Assembly: GCA_900766815.1 (NCBI GenBank)
Contig: CAAFWV010000040.1
Coordinates: 1-64,000, forward strand
Length of the DNA stretch: 64,000 nt
Origin: Lachnospiraceae bacterium
Lineage (GTDB): Bacteria; Bacillota; Clostridia; Lachnospirales; Lachnospiraceae
Reading direction: 5' to 3'
The position numbers were made by a program, and so were the translations under genes. Under the pieces are notes generated by a model. That model did no database searches. It was not told the DNA's origin and saw nothing but the letters and a program-made list of their open reading frames with translations. Below, one piece after another: positions 8,392-17,099 of this stretch (the first letter of the stretch is position 1; every line of letters starts with the position of its first letter).

Positions 8392-9447
8392 ATGAGTAAA
8401 CAGTTTAAGAATAATCTAATTACATATGGAATGATAATTGTATTCTTTGCAGTTATGCAGACACTTGCATCAACAGGCAATCTTTCCAGTCTGTTTAAGG
8501 GCCTGCTGGTGCCAATCTGTGTATACGCAATAATGGCCGTATCACTAAATCTTACCGTCGGAATCTTAGGAGAGCTTTCGCTTGGACATGCGGGATTTAT
8601 GTGTGTGGGTGCCTTCTCATCTGCCTTCTTTTCGATGTGCTTAAAGGACAGCGGAATTAATCCGGTGCTGAGATTCATACTTGCAGTCCTGCTTGCAGCC
8701 TTAGTTGCCGCGATTTTTGGAGTATTGATAGGAATCCCTGTACTGAGACTCCGCGGAGACTATCTGGCAATTGTAACACTGGCCTTCGGTGAGATTATCA
8801 AAAACCTTGTTAATGTAATGTATATCGGAAGGGACAGCAGGGGCTTCCATATCTCGTTCAAGGATACAGCAGCACTTGGTCTTGAGACTGACGGACAGGT
8901 AATTGTTAAGGGACCTCAGGGAATCACGGGTACACCTAACGATTCAAGCTTTATTGCAGGTATTATTATTCTGCTTATTGCAGTGTTCGTAATCACCAAC
9001 TTTGTTAACTCGAGGTCCGGAAGGGCAGTAATGTCTATCAGAGATAACAGAATTGCAGCAGAATCGATCGGTATCAATATATCAAAATATAAGATTATGG
9101 CCTTCGCTCTGTCTGCTTCCATAGCAGGAGCAGCAGGAGCACTGTATGCACATAACCTTAATACACTTAATGCACTCCCCAAGAACTTCGGCTACAATAT
9201 GTCGATTATGATTCTTGTATACGTCGTACTTGGAGGAATCGGAAGCATCAGAGGTTCAATTATTGCCGCAACCATTCTTACGGCACTTCCTGAGCTGCTT
9301 CGAGGCTTCAGTGATTACAGAATGATAATCTATTCTGTAGTGCTTATCGCGCTCATGCTTATAAGTAATAATCCTAAGGCTAAGACCTTCTTAGAGCAGC
9401 ATGACCTTAGAACAATATTCAGACGTACAGCAAAGGAGGATAAATAA
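8392..9447 (+). CDS. livM: Branched-chain amino acid ABC transporter permease
   Basis: Second permease of the Liv transporter, 351 residues, polytopic. It shows the LivM hallmarks: SLNLTVGILGELSLGHAGFMCVGAF near residue 45, GRAVMSIRDNRIAAESIGI in the cytoplasmic loop near 215, and VLGGIGSIRGSIIAA near 285. ATG 8392 is chosen over the in-frame TTG at 8380 because GGAGGGG lies 4-5 bases upstream. The gene follows livH with a gap of 12 bases, and livG begins 1 base after its stop. Partner of LivH in the membrane. Confidence 0.93.
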   Translation: MSKQFKNNLITYGMIIVFFAVMQTLASTGNLSSLFKGLLVPICVYAIMAVSLNLTVGILGELSLGHAGFMCVGAFSSAFFSMCLKDSGINPVLRFILAVLLAALVAAIFGVLIGIPVLRLRGDYLAIVTLAFGEIIKNLVNVMYIGRDSRGFHISFKDTAALGLETDGQVIVKGPQGITGTPNDSSFIAGIIILLIAVFVITNFVNSRSGRAVMSIRDNRIAAESIGINISKYKIMAFALSASIAGAAGALYAHNLNTLNALPKNFGYNMSIMILVYVVLGGIGSIRGSIIAATILTALPELLRGFSDYRMIIYSVVLIALMLISNNPKAKTFLEQHDLRTIFRRTAKEDK

Positions 9448-9448
9448 T

Positions 9449-10207
9449 ATGGCATTACTCGATGTTAATAATCTCGGAATATCCTTCGGCGGACTCAGGG
9501 CTGTAGACAGCTTTGATGTACATATTGAAAAGGGTCAGCTCTACGGACTTATAGGACCAAACGGTGCAGGCAAGACAACGGTGTTCAACATGTTAACCGG
9601 TGTATACAAGCCTACGGACGGAACCATTATACTTGACGGAGAGAATATCACAGGTAAGAAGACAACCCATATAAACAAGGCGGGTGTCGCAAGAACCTTT
9701 CAGAATATCAGACTCTTCAAGAATCTGTCGGTGCTTGATAATGTGAAGGTAGGTCTTCACAATGATTATCCGTATTCAACACTTGCGGGTATTCTTCGTC
9801 TCCCCTCATACAGGAAGCAGGAGAAGGCGATGAATGAGAAGGCTATGGAGCTTCTCAAGGTGTTTGATCTTGATAAGGAATGTGACTACCTTGCAAGCAA
9901 CCTTCCTTACGGTAAGCAGAGGAAGCTTGAGATAGCAAGAGCTCTTGCAACAGACCCGAAGCTTCTGCTTCTGGACGAGCCGGCAGCAGGTATGAATCCC
10001 AATGAGACAGGTGAGCTTATGGAGACAATCAAGCTTATCCGTGATGAGTTTGATATGACAATCCTTCTTATCGAGCATGATATGAAGCTTGTATCGGGAA
10101 TATGTGAGAAGCTTACAGTGCTAAACTTCGGTCGTGTCCTTGCAGAGGGTGAGACCTCGGAGGTACTCAACAACCCTGAGGTTATCAAGGCATATCTCGG
10201 AGATTAA
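9449..10207 (+). CDS. livG: Branched-chain amino acid ABC transporter ATP-binding protein
   Basis: Cytoplasmic ATPase of the Liv transporter, 252 residues. Walker A GPNGAGKTT (about residue 35), an ABC signature variant LPYGKQRKLEIARAL, Walker B LLLLDEPAAGMN and the H-loop LLIEHDM are all present. The LPYG form of the signature is normal for LivG. ATG 9449 has AAAGGAGG upstream; a longer reading frame would start inside livM. It forms a heterodimer with LivF under the LivHM channel. Confidence 0.93.
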   Translation: MALLDVNNLGISFGGLRAVDSFDVHIEKGQLYGLIGPNGAGKTTVFNMLTGVYKPTDGTIILDGENITGKKTTHINKAGVARTFQNIRLFKNLSVLDNVKVGLHNDYPYSTLAGILRLPSYRKQEKAMNEKAMELLKVFDLDKECDYLASNLPYGKQRKLEIARALATDPKLLLLDEPAAGMNPNETGELMETIKLIRDEFDMTILLIEHDMKLVSGICEKLTVLNFGRVLAEGETSEVLNNPEVIKAYLGD

Positions 10208-10234
10208 TATTTGGCTGCAGGCGGAGGATAAATT

Positions 10235-10945
10235 ATGGCTATGTTAGAGGTTAAGGACCTGGAAGTACACTATGGTGTAATCAGGGCCATTAAGGGAATA
10301 TCATTTGAAGTAAACGAGGGAGAGGTTATCTCTCTTATCGGTGCCAACGGTGCCGGCAAAACAACTACACTTCACGCAGTAAGCGGTCTTCTTGGCAAGA
10401 GCGCCGGCAGTGTCACCTTCATGGGTAAGGACATCACCACTCTCCCGGCACACAAGATGGTGTCTCTTGGAATGGCACATGTTCCGGAAGGAAGAAGAGT
10501 ATTCGCAGAGCTTACCGTTCTTGAGAATCTTAAGCTTGGAGCGTATACTAGAAGTGACAAGAAAGAATTAGAGGATACCCTGAATATGGTATATAAGAGA
10601 TTCCCCAGACTGATGGAGCGTAAGAATCAGATAGCGGGTACTCTCTCAGGCGGTGAGCAGCAGATGCTTGCCATGGGAAGAGCTCTTATGAGTCATCCCA
10701 AGCTTATCCTTATGGATGAGCCTTCAATGGGTCTCTCTCCCATATTTGTAGAGGAGATATTCAGCATTATCAGGGATATTTCCGCTGAGGGAACCACAGT
10801 TCTTCTGGTTGAGCAGAATGCCAAGAAGGCATTATCGATTGCTGACAGAGCTTATGTACTGGAGACGGGCAATATCACGCTTAGCGGTGATGCTTCAAGC
10901 CTTCTTAATGACGAATCGGTAAAGAAGGCATATCTCGGAGAATAG
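10235..10945 (+). CDS. livF: Branched-chain amino acid ABC transporter ATP-binding protein
   Basis: Second ATPase of the Liv transporter, 236 residues, the usual LivF length. Walker A GANGAGKTT, signature LSGGEQQMLAMGRAL, Walker B LILMDEPSMGLSP and H-loop-like LLVEQNAKKAL (Gln in place of His, as is normal in LivF) are present. A GGAGG site lies before the ATG. It closes the five-gene transporter operon; the next gene starts 24 bases after the stop with its own GGGAGG, so transcription may continue into it. Confidence 0.93.
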   Translation: MAMLEVKDLEVHYGVIRAIKGISFEVNEGEVISLIGANGAGKTTTLHAVSGLLGKSAGSVTFMGKDITTLPAHKMVSLGMAHVPEGRRVFAELTVLENLKLGAYTRSDKKELEDTLNMVYKRFPRLMERKNQIAGTLSGGEQQMLAMGRALMSHPKLILMDEPSMGLSPIFVEEIFSIIRDISAEGTTVLLVEQNAKKALSIADRAYVLETGNITLSGDASSLLNDESVKKAYLGE

Positions 10946-10969
10946 TACATAACGGAATGGGAGGTTACC

Positions 10970-11593
10970 ATGGTTATTACAATAGGCAGAACATATGGAA
11001 GCGGTGGCCGGGTGATGGGCAAGGCTCTGGCTGCCAAATTGAATATTGATTTCTATGATACAGAGCTTATGAGAATGCTGTCCGATGAGACAGGTATTAA
11101 CGAAGCACTCTTCGGTGAGTCTGATGAGACTCTGAAGAAGGCTTATTTTGGTCAGGATCTTAAGTGGAAGAAGAATCCGACTCCTCTTCCTGCCTCTGAT
11201 AAGAAGTACTCAAGTGAAGCCAATCTCTTCAGACTACAGACTCAGATGATAAGAAAGCTTGCAGATGAGAAGGATTGTATTATAATGGGTAGGTGTGCGG
11301 ATGCCATTCTGTCAGGCAGGGACGACGTGGTCAGACTCTACTGCTATGCAAGCCATGCCGACTGTGTCAGAAGAGCTGTTGAGGTATGCGGTCTTCCCGA
11401 AAGAGAAATAATTAAGAGAATCGATGCAATCGACAGACACCGTGAGAGCTATTACAGACACTACACGGGAAAAAGTGTGAGCGACTCAGATAATTACGAT
11501 CTGTGTATTAACACGGGGACCTGCAGTGTAGATGACCTTGCGGAGTTTGTATGTATGTATCTGGATAAGAGGGGTATAAGTGTTAGCAGGTAA
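10970..11593 (+). CDS. Cytidylate kinase-like family protein
   Basis: P-loop protein of 207 residues from the cytidylate-kinase-like family (PF13189). It begins MVITIGRTYGSGGRVMGKAL, where the glycine-rich segment serves as the phosphate-binding loop and differs from the Walker A of true Cmk, then ...IDFYDTELM, as in this family. Later R-rich stretches (CVRRAVEVCGLPEREIIKRIDAIDRHRESYYRHYTG) form the lid-type region. GGGAGG precedes the ATG. The family is widespread in Clostridia with no proven substrate; nucleotide kinase activity is only an inference. It overlaps the next gene by 14 bases if that gene starts at its GTG. Confidence 0.8.
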   Translation: MVITIGRTYGSGGRVMGKALAAKLNIDFYDTELMRMLSDETGINEALFGESDETLKKAYFGQDLKWKKNPTPLPASDKKYSSEANLFRLQTQMIRKLADEKDCIIMGRCADAILSGRDDVVRLYCYASHADCVRRAVEVCGLPEREIIKRIDAIDRHRESYYRHYTGKSVSDSDNYDLCINTGTCSVDDLAEFVCMYLDKRGISVSR

Positions 11594-12764
11594 GTATGTT
11601 GATATGCTGACTAAGAAGTCGGTTATCAGGGAATTATCAGAATATGCTGTTGCCAGGGGCAAGGAGATAGGATATGAGAATGTATTTGATTATACATTGG
11701 GTAATCCTTCGGTTCCTGTTCCCGAGAGCTTCAATAACAGCATTATCAGGCTGATAGGTGAGAAGTCTCCTATGGATCTGCACGGATACAGTCAGAGCCT
11801 TGGAATCGCTGAGGTTAGAACAGCGGTAGCGGAGTCTCTGAACAGCAGATTCGGTATGAAATACACCATGGATCATATCTTTATGACAAGTGGTGCCGCA
11901 GGAGCAATTGCACATGCAGTAAGACTTGTATGTGAACCGGGAGATGAGGTTATTACATTTGCTCCGTTTTTCCCTGAATATATTCCATATATTACACATG
12001 CCGGCGTGGACCTTAAGGTGGTAAAACCAAGCCTCACTGACTTTCAGATTAACTTCGAAGCTTTTGAGGAAATGATAAATGAGCGCACCATGGCTGTGCT
12101 CGTGAACACACCGAACAACCCTTCGGGAATTGTATATTCTGAGGCAACAATTAAGAAATTATCGCAAATTCTACTTGACAAGAGTAGGGAATATGGGCAT
12201 ATTATATATCTCATATCGGATGAACCATACAGAGAGATTGTATTTGACGGTAAATCACAGCCATATCCGGCTAAATATTACGATGCTACAATCACCTGTT
12301 ATTCATTCTCTAAGTCTCTGTCCGTACCCGGCGAGAGAATAGGATATGTGGCTGTTAATCCTGATTGTCCGGATGCCCGCAAGATGATTGTCATGTGCGG
12401 ACAGATATCCAGGGGAATCGGTCATAACTGTCCTTCTTCTATTATACAGTGGGCAGTGGCAGAGAATCTGTCGGTTACGGCTGACATGTCCGTATATGAG
12501 AAGAATATGAATCTTCTGTATGATGAACTTAAATCTTTGGGCTTTGAGGTCGTAAGACCGGGTGGAACATTCTACATCTTCCCCAAGGCCTTGGAGGACG
12601 ATGCTGTTGCATTCTGTAAGAAGGGATGCAAATATGACTTCATCGGAGTACCTGCGGACTCCTTCGGATGTCCCGGATACTTCAGACTGGCATACTGTAT
12701 CGAAACCGAGAAGGTAGAAAGATCGCTTGAAGCGTTGAGGAGATTTGTGAAAGAGAACTACTGA
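11580..12764 (+). CDS. Pyridoxal-phosphate aminotransferase, class I/II
   Basis: Fold-type I PLP enzyme of about 394 residues. Seen are VFDYTLGNPSVPVP near the N-terminus, TSGAAGAIAHAVRLV (cofactor phosphate site), NNPSG (NNPSGIVYS), SDEPYREIVF, and the PLP-lysine context CYSFSKSLSVPGERIGY. It resembles the AspC/PatA group; the amino-group donor is not predictable. Two starts compete: GTG 11580 with AGAGGGG 5 bases upstream, overlapping the previous gene, and ATG 11604 with no good site; I prefer 11580, although the first eight residues would then be an extension. Its place behind livJHMGF would fit branched-chain or other amino acid metabolism, but that is context only. Confidence 0.85.
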   Translation: MLAGKYVDMLTKKSVIRELSEYAVARGKEIGYENVFDYTLGNPSVPVPESFNNSIIRLIGEKSPMDLHGYSQSLGIAEVRTAVAESLNSRFGMKYTMDHIFMTSGAAGAIAHAVRLVCEPGDEVITFAPFFPEYIPYITHAGVDLKVVKPSLTDFQINFEAFEEMINERTMAVLVNTPNNPSGIVYSEATIKKLSQILLDKSREYGHIIYLISDEPYREIVFDGKSQPYPAKYYDATITCYSFSKSLSVPGERIGYVAVNPDCPDARKMIVMCGQISRGIGHNCPSSIIQWAVAENLSVTADMSVYEKNMNLLYDELKSLGFEVVRPGGTFYIFPKALEDDAVAFCKKGCKYDFIGVPADSFGCPGYFRLAYCIETEKVERSLEALRRFVKENY

Positions 12765-12818
12765 TCGGGTTTGGATAAATATAGGTTTGGATTGTTTGTA
12801 GATTAAGGAGACAATGAC

Positions 12819-13247
12819 ATGGCAGAGAAAGTAAAAGCAACAGTTAAGAAGACAGTAGCAGCTAAGGAAGTTAAGCCTGTAGAGGCTAAGGTTGAGGCTA
12901 AGGCGGTTGAGGCACCTAAGGCTGCAGCAGCACCTAAGGCAGAGCCTGCAAAGAAGGCTGAGGCACCTAAGAAGGCAGCAGCTCCCAAGAAGGCACCTGC
13001 TAAGAAGGCTACAGAGACTAAGGCAGCAGCTCCTAAGAAGACTGCAGTTAAGTCTAATGTTGTAATCGAGGTTGCTGACAGAAAGTACTCTTCAGCAGAC
13101 ATCGAGAAGATTGCTAAGGACGTATGGGTATATGACCTTGGTAAGAAGGCAGCAGAGCTTAAGAGCATGGAGCTCTATGTTAAGGCTGAGGAAGCTAATG
13201 TATACTATGTATTCAATGGAGACATCCAGGGAGTATTCGGTATCTGA
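12819..13247 (+). CDS. DUF6465 protein with Ala/Lys/Pro-rich tail
   Basis: Protein of 142 residues in two parts. Residues 1-78 are almost entirely Ala, Lys, Pro, Glu, Val and Thr with repeated PKKA and APKA units, like histone H1 or HU tails. Residues about 79-142 form a compact domain (NVVIEVADRKYSSADIEKIA...KSMELYVKAEEANVYYVFN...) that I recognise as DUF6465, found in Lachnospiraceae and relatives. AAGGAG is 8 bases before the ATG. The gene is followed at once by a strong terminator, so it may be its own short unit. The biased codons suggest high expression. Function is unknown; a basic tail could bind nucleic acid or polyanionic cell wall. Confidence 0.8.
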   Translation: MAEKVKATVKKTVAAKEVKPVEAKVEAKAVEAPKAAAAPKAEPAKKAEAPKKAAAPKKAPAKKATETKAAAPKKTAVKSNVVIEVADRKYSSADIEKIAKDVWVYDLGKKAAELKSMELYVKAEEANVYYVFNGDIQGVFGI

Positions 13248-13259
13248 TTTTAAGACCTT

Positions 13260-13288
13260 GGGCAGTGCATATGCACTGCCCTTTTTTT
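13260..13288 (+). terminator. Intrinsic terminator after the DUF6465 gene
   Basis: Perfect 9-bp stem GGGCAGTGC/GCACTGCCC (13260-13268 with 13273-13281), ATAT loop, followed directly by seven T. It insulates the hrcA operon from upstream transcription. Confidence 0.95.
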
Positions 13289-13336
13289 GTGTATTCAATT
13301 CTTAAGCATATTTATAAATTGTTTAGATTTATCTTA

Positions 13337-13365
13337 TTGACAGTAGTGGGGGTTAGTGCTATCTT
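13337..13365 (+). promoter_or_regulatory. hrcA operon promoter (SigA-type)
   Basis: TTGACA at 13337-13342, 17-bp spacer, TATCTT at 13360-13365. Expected start of transcription near 13372, 9 bases upstream of the CIRCE element, which is the usual arrangement for HrcA repression. Confidence 0.85.
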
Positions 13366-13380
13366 AGGCTTCAGAGGATG

Positions 13381-13407
13381 TTAGCACTCAAAGATATTGA
13401 GTGCTAA
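13381..13407 (+). promoter_or_regulatory. CIRCE operator (HrcA binding site)
   Basis: Perfect CIRCE inverted repeat: TTAGCACTC at 13381-13389, 9-base spacer, GAGTGCTAA at 13399-13407. This matches the consensus without a mismatch. It lies between the promoter and the hrcA start and occupies the place where the ribosome binding site would be. Confidence 0.98.
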
Positions 13408-13410
13408 CAG

Positions 13411-14454
13411 ATGGTAAAACAAATGGAACTGACAGAACGTAAGATGATAATCTTACAGGCGATTGTTAGGAATTATTTGGAGACGGGAGAGCCTGTAGGA
13501 AGCAGAACAATTTCAAAATATACAGACTTGAACCTTAGTTCAGCTACCATTCGTAACGAGATGGCCGACCTTGAGGAGATGGGTTACATCATTCAGCCAC
13601 ACACCTCAGCAGGACGTATCCCTTCGGATTTGGGCTACAGAGTATATGTAGACGAGATGATGAAGGAGAAGGAAAGAGAGGTTCAGGAGCTTAAGAGTGA
13701 GCTTATCGAGAAGGAGGAGAGGCTGGATCACCTGCTTAAGCAGACAGCCAAGCTTCTTGCGGTCAACACCAATTATGCCAGCATGGTATCAGCTCCAAGC
13801 ATCCACAGGAACAAGCTTAAGCTCATTCAGCTTAGTAAGGTTAATTCCTCACAGCTGCTTGTGGTTGTGGTTGTTGAAGGCAATGTAATCAAGAACAGCA
13901 TCATCGATACCAAGGAGGATATAAACGAAGAGACAATACTTAAGCTTAATATTCTTCTTAACACCAACCTTAACGGTCTTGCTATTGAAGAAATCAATCT
14001 TGCGCTTATTACAGACATCAAACAGAAGGCAGGAATACATTCGGATATAGTCAGTGAGGTTGTGGATTCGATAGCGGAAGCCATTCACAGCGAGGATGAC
14101 CTACAGATATATACCTCCGGTGCCAACAACATCTTCAAGTATCCTGAGCTCACGGAGAATAATAAGGCAAGTGAACTTATTGAGACCTTTGAAGAGAAGG
14201 GTGCTCTTGGCGAACTGGTGATACGTACACTGAGTGAAGAGGAGAACACCGGTATTCAGGTCTATATAGGCAATGAGAACCCGGTAGCGAGCATGAAGGA
14301 TTGCAGTATTGTTACGGCGACCTACGACCTGGGAGACGGAATGAAGGGAACGATAGGAATCATCGGACCTAAGAGAATGGATTACGATAAAGTAGTCGAT
14401 AACCTTAAGGGTGTGATGAAGCAGCTCGATTCAATATATAAGAAGGACGAATAG
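13411..14454 (+). CDS. hrcA: Heat-inducible transcription repressor HrcA
   Basis: Repressor of class I heat-shock genes, about 347 residues, the usual size. An N-terminal winged helix (LTERKMIILQAIVRNYLETGEPVGSRTISKY...LSSATIRNEMADLEEMGYI) binds CIRCE; the HTSAGRIPSDLGYRVYVDEM segment follows, and the C-terminal part holds the GAF-like dimer domain. Two starts are possible: ATG 13411, 3 bases after CIRCE, and ATG 13423 (MELTERK), which agrees better with other HrcA N-termini. Neither has a clear Shine-Dalgarno sequence, so initiation is probably weak. First gene of hrcA-grpE-dnaK-dnaJ; activity depends on GroE in studied species. groESL is not in this window. Confidence 0.96.
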   Translation: MVKQMELTERKMIILQAIVRNYLETGEPVGSRTISKYTDLNLSSATIRNEMADLEEMGYIIQPHTSAGRIPSDLGYRVYVDEMMKEKEREVQELKSELIEKEERLDHLLKQTAKLLAVNTNYASMVSAPSIHRNKLKLIQLSKVNSSQLLVVVVVEGNVIKNSIIDTKEDINEETILKLNILLNTNLNGLAIEEINLALITDIKQKAGIHSDIVSEVVDSIAEAIHSEDDLQIYTSGANNIFKYPELTENNKASELIETFEEKGALGELVIRTLSEEENTGIQVYIGNENPVASMKDCSIVTATYDLGDGMKGTIGIIGPKRMDYDKVVDNLKGVMKQLDSIYKKDE

Positions 14455-14471
14455 ACAGAAAGGAATAAGAT

Positions 14472-15146
14472 ATGGCAGAGAATGCAGAGGAAATCCTCGA
14501 TGAAGAGATGAATAATCCGGGAAAGGATGAAGAAGTCAAAGCAGATGCATGCTGCGGAGATGATAAGCCTGAAGCGGACATGGCAGATGCAGGCGAAGCT
14601 TTGACAGAAACAGAAGCTTCCGATTCGGATTCGGTTTCAGAGGAAGCACCCGATAGCGACGCTAAGGATGCGAAGAGTGAATCGAAGAAGGGAAGAAAGG
14701 ACAAGAAGCTTGAGGCTCTTGAGAGTAAGAACGCAGAGCTCGAAGACAGAGTAAAGCGTCAGATGGCTGAGTTTGAGAACTTCAGGAAGAGAACTGAGAA
14801 GGAGAAGTCCACAATGTTCGAGATGGGAGCAAGAAGCGTTATTGAGAAGCTCCTTCCGGTTGTAGACAACTTTGAAAGAGGACTTGCATCCATCACAGAG
14901 GAACAGAGAGGTCCGGTATATGATGGCATGAACATGATATACAAGCAGCTGATGGATGAGCTCGATAAAATGGATGTTAAGCCTATTGAGGCGCTGGGAC
15001 AGCCCTTCGACCCCAACTTCCACAATGCGGTAATGCAGGTAGAGAGTGAAGAGTTTGAGACAGGTGTTGTGGCTCAGGAGCTTCAGAAGGGCTACACACA
15101 TCATGGTAATGTGGTAAGACACAGTATGGTTTCGGTTGTAAAATAG
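14472..15146 (+). CDS. grpE: Nucleotide exchange factor GrpE
   Basis: Co-chaperone that releases ADP from DnaK, 224 residues. The first 80 or so residues are very acidic and low in complexity (Glu, Asp, Ser, Ala; with a CC pair near residue 31), then a long coiled coil (about 80-130: LEALESKNAELEDRVKRQMAEFENFRKRTEKEK) and the C-terminal beta domain (PIEALGQPFDPNFHNAVMQVE...VVAQELQKGYTHHGNVVRHSMVSV), which is the GrpE signature. AAAGGAA lies before the ATG. Seventeen bases separate it from hrcA. The acidic tail is longer than in E. coli GrpE but common in Clostridia. Confidence 0.96.
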   Translation: MAENAEEILDEEMNNPGKDEEVKADACCGDDKPEADMADAGEALTETEASDSDSVSEEAPDSDAKDAKSESKKGRKDKKLEALESKNAELEDRVKRQMAEFENFRKRTEKEKSTMFEMGARSVIEKLLPVVDNFERGLASITEEQRGPVYDGMNMIYKQLMDELDKMDVKPIEALGQPFDPNFHNAVMQVESEEFETGVVAQELQKGYTHHGNVVRHSMVSVVK

Positions 15147-15207
15147 CTACGAACTGAGTCGTGAGCAATTTTTCAATTAATGGATAATAATCTAAGGAGG
15201 AATAGAT

Positions 15208-17094
15208 ATGAGCAAGATTATTGGTATTGATTTAGGTACAACTAACAGCTGCGTAGCTGTTATGGAAGGTGGTAAGCCCACCGTTATCGCCAACACAGAG
15301 GGAGCAAGAACAACACCTTCGGTTGTGGCATTCACAAATAATGGAGAGAGACTGGTAGGTGAGCCTGCAAAGCGTCAGGCTGTAACCAATGCAGACAAGA
15401 CCATCGCTTCAATCAAGAGAGATATGGGTACTGACAGAGGTCGTACAATCGATGGTAAGAAGTATTCTCCACAGCAGATTTCAGCTATGATTCTTCAGAA
15501 GCTTAAGGCGGACGCAGAGAGCTACCTCGGTGAGAAGGTATCTGAGGCTGTTATCACAGTTCCCGCTTACTTCAATGATGCCCAGCGTCAGGCCACTAAG
15601 GATGCCGGTAAAATTGCGGGTCTTGAGGTTAAGAGAATTATTAACGAGCCTACGGCAGCAGCTCTTGCATATGGTCTTGATAATGAAAAAGAGCAGAAGA
15701 TTATGGTATACGACCTCGGTGGTGGTACCTTCGATGTATCAATCATTGAGATTGGTGACGGTGTAATCGAGGTTCTTGCTACAAACGGTGATACACACCT
15801 TGGTGGTGATGATTTTGATCAGAAGATTATCGACTGGATGCTTGCAGAGTTCAAGGCTAAGGAGGGTGTAGACTTATCTTCTGATAAGATGGCTCTTCAG
15901 AGACTTAAGGAAGCTGCTGAGAAGGCTAAGAAGGAGCTTTCAAGCGCAACAACAACCAATATTAACCTGCCCTTCATTACAGCAACAGCTGAGGGTCCCA
16001 AGCACTTCGATATGAATCTTACACGTGCTAAGTTCGATGAGCTTACCAATGACCTGGTTGAGAGAACAGCTATCCCTGTTCAGAATGCCATGAAAGATGC
16101 AGGTCTTACCAATGCTGACCTCGGACAGGTTCTTCTTGTCGGTGGTTCTACAAGAATTCCTGCAGTACAGGATAAGGTCAGACAGCTTACAGGTAAGGAG
16201 CCTTCTAAGAGCCTTAACCCTGATGAGTGTGTAGCAATCGGTGCTTCTATCCAGGGTGGTAAGCTTGCGGGAGATGCAGGTGCAGGTGAAATCCTTCTTC
16301 TTGATGTAACACCTCTTTCACTTTCAATCGAGACCATGGGTGGTATTGCAACAAGACTTATTGAGAGAAATACTACTATTCCTACCAAGAAGAGCCAGAT
16401 CTTCTCTACAGCAGCTGATAACCAGACAGCAGTTGATATCAACGTAGTACAGGGTGAGAGACAGTTTGCCAAGGATAACAAGAGCCTTGGTCAGTTCAGA
16501 CTGGACGGAATCCCTCCGGCAATGAGAGGTGTTCCTCAGATCGAGGTTACCTTCGATATCGATGCAAACGGTATTGTTAACGTATCTGCTAAGGATCTTG
16601 GAACAGGTAAGGAGCAGCATATTACAATTACAGCAGGCTCATCTATGTCAGATGATGAGATCGACAGAGCTGTTAAGGAGGCTCAGGAGTATGAGGCTCA
16701 GGATAAGGCAAGAAAGGAAGCCATCGATGCAAGAAATGAAGCTGACAGCTTCGTATTCCAGACAGAGAAGGCCCTTAACGAGGTTGGTGACAAGGTAGAT
16801 GCTTCAGAGAAGGCAACTGTTGAGGCAGACCTTCAGGCACTTAAGGATATCCTTGAGAAGACTAAGGATGCAGAGATGACTCCTGACCAGGTTAGCGAGA
16901 TGAAGGCAGCTCAGGAGAAGCTGATGACAGGAGCTCAGAGCTTATTTGCCAAGATGTATGAGCAGGCTCAGGGTGCAGCAGGTGCACAGGGAGCAGGTCC
17001 TGATATGGGCGGCTTCGATGGCGCAGCTTCGGGTAGTGCAGACAGCTCATCTGCAGATGATGATATTATTGACGGAGACTTCCGTGAGGTATAA
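15208..17094 (+). CDS. dnaK: Chaperone DnaK (Hsp70)
   Basis: Hsp70 chaperone, 628 residues. The ATPase domain has IGIDLGTTNSCVAVMEGG at the N-terminus, the phosphate-2 motif VYDLGGGTFDVSI and the adenosine motif VLLVGGSTRIPAVQ; the EEVD-like end of eukaryotic Hsp70 is replaced by a flexible Gly/Ala/Ser tail ending DDDIIDGDFREV, as is common in Firmicutes. An insert present in Gram-negative DnaK (about 24 residues in the first quarter) is missing, which is the Gram-positive form. Strong AAGGAGG site. It works with GrpE and DnaJ on either side. Codon use is highly biased, fitting an abundant protein. Confidence 0.98.
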   Translation: MSKIIGIDLGTTNSCVAVMEGGKPTVIANTEGARTTPSVVAFTNNGERLVGEPAKRQAVTNADKTIASIKRDMGTDRGRTIDGKKYSPQQISAMILQKLKADAESYLGEKVSEAVITVPAYFNDAQRQATKDAGKIAGLEVKRIINEPTAAALAYGLDNEKEQKIMVYDLGGGTFDVSIIEIGDGVIEVLATNGDTHLGGDDFDQKIIDWMLAEFKAKEGVDLSSDKMALQRLKEAAEKAKKELSSATTTNINLPFITATAEGPKHFDMNLTRAKFDELTNDLVERTAIPVQNAMKDAGLTNADLGQVLLVGGSTRIPAVQDKVRQLTGKEPSKSLNPDECVAIGASIQGGKLAGDAGAGEILLLDVTPLSLSIETMGGIATRLIERNTTIPTKKSQIFSTAADNQTAVDINVVQGERQFAKDNKSLGQFRLDGIPPAMRGVPQIEVTFDIDANGIVNVSAKDLGTGKEQHITITAGSSMSDDEIDRAVKEAQEYEAQDKARKEAIDARNEADSFVFQTEKALNEVGDKVDASEKATVEADLQALKDILEKTKDAEMTPDQVSEMKAAQEKLMTGAQSLFAKMYEQAQGAAGAQGAGPDMGGFDGAASGSADSSSADDDIIDGDFREV

Positions 17095-17099
17095 GAATA

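Noticed and set aside
12803..13168. Ala/Leu-rich open frame antisense to the DUF6465 gene
   Set aside because: Low-complexity mirror of the Ala/Lys/Pro repeats; no ribosome binding site.
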